Positions 30,726-34,740 of a DNA stretch of 34,740 bases are shown here, piece after piece (position 1 is the stretch's first letter; each line of letters starts with the position of its first letter). The DNA comes from a virus. The position numbers and the translations under genes are program-made. Location: positions 1 through 34,740 of the IMG/VR virus record IMGVR_UViG_3300048592_000353, one strand, 5' to 3'. The notes under the pieces were generated by a model. It ran no database searches, had not been told where the DNA came from, and saw nothing but the letters and a program-made list of their open reading frames with translations.

Positions 30726-32266
30726 TGAGAGTGAGCATTGAACTATACGACGAGCCGCAGGGACGCCTGCTTGAGGACTGGACGGCCGTGGCGGTCGATC
30801 CGGTGATCAAGAGCGACGAGCACGGCTACTGGTCATTCTCGCTTTCTGTGCCGATGTCGCTGCGGGAGGGTTTTGAGTTCTACGCCAACAGCTACCGCCT
30901 ATGGCTGGTCGTCTCATTTGGTGGGCGGGCGATTTGGGAAGGACGCGTGGAGGATGTCAAGCTCTCGGCGGGCATGATCGACGTGGTGGCCTACGGCGCG
31001 TGGAACTACCTGACTGACACGCTCTACACCGCGCTCTGGTCAGATACCGGCTACGGCCGTTGGTTCCTGCTGACCGGCGACGACAGCGCGGCGGCAGGCG
31101 CGGACCGCTGGCAAGCGGACAACAATAACCGCCTCTATGCCGCGCCGATGAAGGATGAGCAGTTCGGCAATGCGGCGCATGTCTGCACCTGGGCCTACGC
31201 CATCCCGCAGAACAGTGAGCGGCAGATTCAGGAGATTGAATTCGACTACGAGATGAAAGGGCCAAGCGGCGACTGGCGTATGCGCGTCTGCCGCGCTGAC
31301 GGCTCGTGGGCGGCCAACCTGACCACGATCTGGCAGCTTGAATCCAACGGCTCGGTGCAGACAGGCAGCGGTGCGGTGGACTGGTCAGCGACGCCGACGG
31401 ATCGCCTGATCGTGCAGATGTTTTACGACGCGGCCGGGCCGACGACGTACACCGGCGAGACCGGTGACGACGTGTATTTCAAACTCACGGCCGTGCGCGT
31501 CAAAAGCTTCACCGCCGACGAGCTGACCGCCGATGTCGTGGTACAGGCGCAGACCGCCTATGCCGCCTCACGCGGCGCGCCGCTGGCAACTGACGCGGCG
31601 CTGATCAGCAGCCCGAACGTGGACCTTGACGATCTGATCATCGAGGACAAGCGGCCCGCGGAGACGATTAGCGAACTGGCCGCGCAGGGCGACGATTCCA
31701 CGCCGCCGCAGAGCTATGAGAGCGGGGTCTGGGAAGACGGCCGTGTTTTCTTCCGGCCACGCATCGCCGCCGACGCCGACGCCGGAGACGGCGATCACAT
31801 GGTTTGGCATCTGTTGGTTGAGGCCATTGAGGCGGAGCGCAGCATCGCTACGCTGGCGAACAGCGTCTATGCCACCTATAGCGAAGACGGCCGTACAGAG
31901 CGGCTCACAGACGCCGACAGCGTGGCCCTGACCGGCGTGCAGCGTGACGAGATGGTCAACGTCAGTACGAGCAGCGCGGCGCGGGCCGAAAACGTGCGCG
32001 CGGCCAAGCTGGTGGACACGTCCGATCTCGAATCGCGCGCGTCGATTCGCATCGGCGCGATCATGGACACGCTCGGCACAGACGTGCCTTACTGGTCGGT
32101 GCGCAGCGGTGACGTGGCCTATCTGACCAACTTGCCGCCGGGCAACCGCTTTCTGGACGGCATCCGTTCGTTCCGGATCAAAACGACTGAATACAACCTT
32201 GCCACCGGCGAGCTGGCATTAACGCCATCAGAACTGCCGCAGCTTGACGTGATTCTGGCGGGATAG
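30725..32266 (+). CDS. baseplate hub / tail-associated protein
   Basis: A 513-residue protein whose ATG overlaps the previous stop by one base. Residues 1-100 show the tail-hub start: MRVSIELYDEPQGRLLEDW, then SFSLSVPMSLREGFEFYA and LWLVVSFGGRAIWEGRVEDV, the type of beta-fold found in gpD/Tal-like proteins. A Trp-rich insertion of about 160 residues (GADRWQADNNNRLYAAP to TADVVVQAQ) looks like a carbohydrate-binding beta-sandwich. The second half returns to hub-like strands, with IRSFRIKTTEYNLATGEL near the end. The protein should close the tube tip and carry the spikes. Confidence 0.6.
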   Translation: MRVSIELYDEPQGRLLEDWTAVAVDPVIKSDEHGYWSFSLSVPMSLREGFEFYANSYRLWLVVSFGGRAIWEGRVEDVKLSAGMIDVVAYGAWNYLTDTLYTALWSDTGYGRWFLLTGDDSAAAGADRWQADNNNRLYAAPMKDEQFGNAAHVCTWAYAIPQNSERQIQEIEFDYEMKGPSGDWRMRVCRADGSWAANLTTIWQLESNGSVQTGSGAVDWSATPTDRLIVQMFYDAAGPTTYTGETGDDVYFKLTAVRVKSFTADELTADVVVQAQTAYAASRGAPLATDAALISSPNVDLDDLIIEDKRPAETISELAAQGDDSTPPQSYESGVWEDGRVFFRPRIAADADAGDGDHMVWHLLVEAIEAERSIATLANSVYATYSEDGRTERLTDADSVALTGVQRDEMVNVSTSSAARAENVRAAKLVDTSDLESRASIRIGAIMDTLGTDVPYWSVRSGDVAYLTNLPPGNRFLDGIRSFRIKTTEYNLATGELALTPSELPQLDVILAG

Positions 32267-32278
32267 GGAGACACAACC

Positions 32279-33193
32279 ATGAAGTGGACGACAAGAGGGT
32301 TACGCAGACTGTTGGGTTATTCGTTTCGCGGCGAGAACGTGCCCGGTAATTTCTATCTGGCGCTCATCACCGCCGCGACGCCGCCGACGGCCGCGACAAA
32401 GAAGCTGAGCGAGCTGACGCAGATCGCCACCGGCTACGGCTACGCCAATGGCGGCGTCGTGCTGACGCGCAGCGATACCGACTTCACCCCGCTGACAGAA
32501 GACGACCTGCGCGGCCGCGCGGTGCTGCGACTGGCGACCAAGACGGTGACCGCAAGCGGCGGCGCGATTCCGGCGAGCGGCAGCCGCCCGCGCTATGTGG
32601 CCCTGACCGGCGACAACGCGACCGTGGCCGACCGTGAGGTGTGGGCCTATTGGGATTTGGGCACAGAAGAGTATGCACCGGCGGGCGCTTCGTTCGACAT
32701 TGAGGCGCTGCGCCTCCTCTTGTCGGCGGAAACGCGGTTCACGGTCGTCGGCCTGGCCGAAATGCTGGACTGGACTTTTCGGGCCGCGACCGCGCCGACG
32801 AACCTGTATATGGCTCTGGTCACGTCGGCCGCCGCGCCGACGGTCGCGACGGAGACGATGAGCGAATTGACGCAGATCGCGGCTGGAAATGGCTACAGCG
32901 CAGGCGGCTATCTACTGGCGCGCAGCGCGGCAGATTTTGACACGCTCAACGAAAGCGATGTAGCAAATACGGCCGTGATCGGGGTGAAGGGCCTGTATTG
33001 GAGTGCGACCGGCGACCCGATACCGGCTTCCGGCGACGGCGTGATGTATGGCGTATTGACCACCGACGAAGGCACAGTCTCGGCGCGCAAGGTGCTGGCG
33101 TGGTGGCCCGTGCCGGATGGTCCGAAGACGGCGTTGGCCGGTAATCAGATCGCCCTGCGCGGCGCGACGGCGACATTCAGCGTGGCAGCGTGA
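32279..33193 (+). CDS. virion structural protein with a tandemly duplicated domain
   Basis: A 304-residue protein with GGGAGACACAACC before ATG 32279. It holds two copies of one domain of about 150 residues. The first has NFYLALITAATPPTAATK, ELTQIATGYGYANGGVVL and AIPASGSRPRYVALTGD. The second has NLYMALVTSAAAPTVATE, ELTQIAAGNGYSAGGYLL and PIPASGDGVMYGVLTTD. The single domain (with the LxxLTxIAxGNGYxxGG pattern) is common among phage structural proteins that sit near the tail tip or decorate the virion. An internal duplication explains the length. Exact location in the particle is unknown. Confidence 0.65.
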   Translation: MKWTTRGLRRLLGYSFRGENVPGNFYLALITAATPPTAATKKLSELTQIATGYGYANGGVVLTRSDTDFTPLTEDDLRGRAVLRLATKTVTASGGAIPASGSRPRYVALTGDNATVADREVWAYWDLGTEEYAPAGASFDIEALRLLLSAETRFTVVGLAEMLDWTFRAATAPTNLYMALVTSAAAPTVATETMSELTQIAAGNGYSAGGYLLARSAADFDTLNESDVANTAVIGVKGLYWSATGDPIPASGDGVMYGVLTTDEGTVSARKVLAWWPVPDGPKTALAGNQIALRGATATFSVAA

Positions 33194-33507
33194 ACGATAT
33201 GGATTTTGGCGCGGTTCTCATTTTTGCTTTGCTCTGGTTTGGTGGGCTGATCTGCCTGCTCAATGCTTGGCTGTACGGTTCGCAGTTCCTGCGCTTGCAG
33301 TTCGTGTCGTTTGCTCTGGCGCTGTTTACCGCCGCGTCATTTTATGGCTATCTGGCCTACGTCAGCTATTCCGGTGCAGAACTGGATATTGAATTCTCGC
33401 GGGTGTGGGCGCGGATTGTTTTCGTCACGATTGGCCTGTTGTTAGGCCTGAACGCGACCGCGTGGCTCGTACTGGCGTGGTCACAGGGACAAGACGTAGA
33501 GACATGA
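33190..33507 (+). CDS. putative holin-like membrane protein
   Basis: A 105-residue protein from GTG 33190 (GTGA overlap). Three hydrophobic segments are visible: about 6-28 (FGAVLIFALLWFGGLICLLNAW), 38-60 (FVSFALALFTAASFYGYLAYV) and 75-97 (FVTIGLLLGLNATAWLVLAW). The chain ends with a short polar tail. Small three-pass proteins among tail-fibre genes are often holins that trigger lysis. No endolysin is in the window, so this role is tentative. Confidence 0.4.
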   Translation: MNDMDFGAVLIFALLWFGGLICLLNAWLYGSQFLRLQFVSFALALFTAASFYGYLAYVSYSGAELDIEFSRVWARIVFVTIGLLLGLNATAWLVLAWSQGQDVET

Positions 33508-33986
33508 GCGCAGAGCAGCAAATCATCTTGGGCATTTTGGCAAGCGGCGCGATGGGCGCGCTTGTCGCCGGTTTCTTTCAGGTGATTAACGCGCACGGCG
33601 CGCGCAAAGCAGACGCGCCGGTTAAGGAAGCTGATGCGGCAAGTAAGCTATCGGATAGTGCCATGAAATTTGCCAATGAGCTGCAAGAAGAGCTAAAGAG
33701 GTTCCAGATCGAAAGAAACGAACTGCAAGAAGAGCTAAAGCGCTTCCAGAGCGAGATACGCGATCTGCAAACCGAGCGGCAAGTAGAGCGACAGGCAGAA
33801 CAGGCCGAGCGCCACGCTGAGCGCGAAGAACTGCTTGGCCGCGTGCGCGTGCTGGAAGCGCGTGTGTCAACACTGGAAGCGGAGAAGGCGGAATTGACTG
33901 TCGAGATTGAACAGTTACGTAACGAGAAAGCCGACAAGCGTCGGCGTGACGATATGGGGCGCTTTGTGCCCGAAAAAGGAGAGTAA
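33504..33986 (+). CDS. membrane-anchored coiled-coil protein
   Basis: A 160-residue protein whose ATG overlaps the previous stop (ATGA). The longer frame from 33405 lies in the holin-like gene. Residues 6-28 are a single hydrophobic anchor (IILGILASGAMGALVAGFFQVI). Residues 55-145 are a long coiled coil with a near repeat of ELQEELKRFQ at two positions 14 residues apart, followed by Glu/Arg-rich heptads. The tail is basic. It resembles an anchored spanin or holin-associated protein in topology, but no lysis signature is present. It could also be a tail-tip trimerisation rod. Confidence 0.45.
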   Translation: MSAEQQIILGILASGAMGALVAGFFQVINAHGARKADAPVKEADAASKLSDSAMKFANELQEELKRFQIERNELQEELKRFQSEIRDLQTERQVERQAEQAERHAEREELLGRVRVLEARVSTLEAEKAELTVEIEQLRNEKADKRRRDDMGRFVPEKGE

Positions 33987-33989
33987 GTA

Positions 33990-34739
33990 ATGTTAACCGA
34001 TTGGCAGTTTTTCAAGCACAGCGGCAACCCCTCCGGCATACAGGACGGAGATGTATTCAGCATCTCCACCGATGGCGGGGAGAGGGGCACTTTTTTCAGA
34101 TATCTGGAAGGCGTCACGGCCGGCCAGTTGGTGCGCTATACAGGCGGCTCAAGCGGCAGTACGCCGCAGACAAAGGTTCTGTTCTATAAAGGGAATACGT
34201 ACACAAATAAAAGTGTCGATGTCGAGAGCGGCAATGTCGTCACTGTGCCCAGTGGCGTGAATAAGCTGCGTCTTGATCTGCGCAACTGGGGCGGCGGCGG
34301 CACGGCCGTTTGGGAGAATCCGCAGCTCGCGCTTGTTGACGATCCTGAACCTGAGCCGCCGACAGAGCCGGATGAGCCGGAACCCGATCCAGTTCCCGAT
34401 CCACAGCCGGAACCGGAGCCTGACCCTGAACCGGAGCCGCAACCCGATCCAACCCCTGAGCCACCGACGGGGCCGGTCTACTTTGTAGCCACAAATGGCA
34501 ACGACAGCGTGAGCAAAGAAGCTAACAGCATCGACCGGCCGTGGAAAACGCTGCACCTGAGCGCCGCCAAACTATCGGCAGGTGACACGCTGTACGTGCG
34601 TGGGGGCACGTACGCGCTCCCGGTTGATGGCGAGATAGCTATCAAAAAATCGGGCGTTACCATGTCCGCATATGACAATGAGACAGTCATGATTGATGGG
34701 CGTGCTACTTTCCACCAGGCGCTTGGCATCAATTCCAGG
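33990..34739 (+). CDS. tail spike with beta-helix domain (3' end beyond window)
   Basis: The frame opens at ATG 33990, with AAGGAGAG upstream, and stays open for 250 codons to the window end. Residues 1-116 form a beta-sandwich-like head (FFKHSGNPSGIQDGD, KLRLDLRNWGGGGTAVW). Residues 117-162 are a long Pro/Glu/Asp linker (repeats such as PEPEPDPEPEP). From residue 163 the chain reads VYFVATNGNDS, then RPWKTLHLSAAKLSAGDT and LYVRGGTYALP, the start of a right-handed parallel beta-helix (pectate-lyase-like). Such proteins are tail spikes that bind or cleave host surface polysaccharide. Catalytic residues lie beyond the window. Confidence 0.75.
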   Translation, partial: MLTDWQFFKHSGNPSGIQDGDVFSISTDGGERGTFFRYLEGVTAGQLVRYTGGSSGSTPQTKVLFYKGNTYTNKSVDVESGNVVTVPSGVNKLRLDLRNWGGGGTAVWENPQLALVDDPEPEPPTEPDEPEPDPVPDPQPEPEPDPEPEPQPDPTPEPPTGPVYFVATNGNDSVSKEANSIDRPWKTLHLSAAKLSAGDTLYVRGGTYALPVDGEIAIKKSGVTMSAYDNETVMIDGRATFHQALGINSR

Positions 34740-34740
34740 G

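Larger units (their letters stand above)
312..34309. repeat. dispersed octamer palindrome ACGGCCGT (about 54 copies)
   Basis: Hand scan gave copies starting at 312, 1038, 1328, 1556, 2236, 2481, 2568, 3425, 4295, 4631, 5340, 6539, 7405, 7429, 8588, 9128, 9440, 10599, 10643, 11709, 12327, 13075, 13663, 13720, 14164, 14357, 15155, 15304, 15615, 16617, 18117, 18214, 19231, 19595, 20735, 22517, 22601, 22656, 22713, 24410, 25460, 25814, 26765, 27662, 28625, 28862, 29233, 30782, 31053, 31487, 31737, 31887, 32969 and 34302. The spread is roughly even across head, tail and early genes. Copies occur in all three codon phases (for example E-TAV at 22517, DGR at 22656 and V-R-P-Y at 10643). A few copies may have been missed. 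Confidence 0.85.

Noticed and set aside
1-34740. CRISPR array, insertion sequences, integrase and attachment sites
   Set aside because: No regularly spaced direct repeats with unique spacers, no transposase or recombinase gene, and no evident att-like repeat in this window.

Overview
The window is a continuous stretch of a tailed-phage (siphovirus-type) or prophage genome with HK97-type head genes. Every supported gene lies on the + strand. Genes are tightly packed, often with ATGA or GTGA overlaps, have bacterial Shine-Dalgarno sites, and the DNA is GC-rich. The host cannot be named from sequence alone. Sigma70-like promoters and GGAGG-type ribosome sites point to a bacterium. No integrase, tRNA, CRISPR array or insertion sequence was seen.

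Layout. (1) 1-6836: DNA/RNA metabolism block, holding the C-terminal part of a Sak4-like phage ATPase, a small membrane protein, a RecU-like nuclease, a winged-helix/zinc-ribbon protein, an RNA-ligase-family nucleotidyltransferase, a ParB-methyltransferase fusion and several unknowns. (2) 6837-7450: a one-gene unit apparently bounded by its own terminators. (3) 7470-12968: two small genes, then terminase small and large subunits and a portal fused to a MuF-like minor head domain. (4) 12969-14895: five small genes wedged between portal and protease, ending in a LexA-like DNA-binding protein without a peptidase domain. (5) 15100-20049: prohead protease with a long acidic tail, major capsid protein, likely decoration protein, a small protein with an E3-binding-like domain, head-tail connector, tail terminator and gp10-like joining protein. 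(6) 20147-32266: major tail protein, tail-assembly chaperones joined by a programmed -1 frameshift, a 2,211-residue tape measure precursor containing a LAGLIDADG intein, distal tail protein, DNRLRE-domain protein and baseplate hub/tail-associated protein. (7) 32279-34740: a duplicated structural domain, two membrane proteins that may serve lysis, and the start of a beta-helix tail spike cut by the window end.

Three signals go beyond gene content. The palindrome ACGGCCGT occurs about 54 times by hand scan (about one expected by chance), in all three codon phases and in intergenic DNA, like a highly iterated palindrome. Two homologous intergenic elements (14959-15079 and 21177-21317) each hold a promoter, a short conserved leader and an intrinsic terminator. 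Their terminator stems differ by a compensating base-pair change, and they sit ahead of the head operon and the tail-chaperone/tape-measure operon, which suggests regulated termination or a small RNA. The tape measure has an array of about eight 72-residue repeats with a 216-nt period, flanked by two copies of an SPS(R/K)VF motif.

Together the genes describe packaging (TerS/TerL), capsid assembly (portal-MuF, protease with scaffold-like tail, capsid protein), neck and tail assembly (connector to tape measure) and host recognition (DNRLRE, duplicated domain, spike). They follow a replication/recombination and DNA-modification block that continues to the left of the window.
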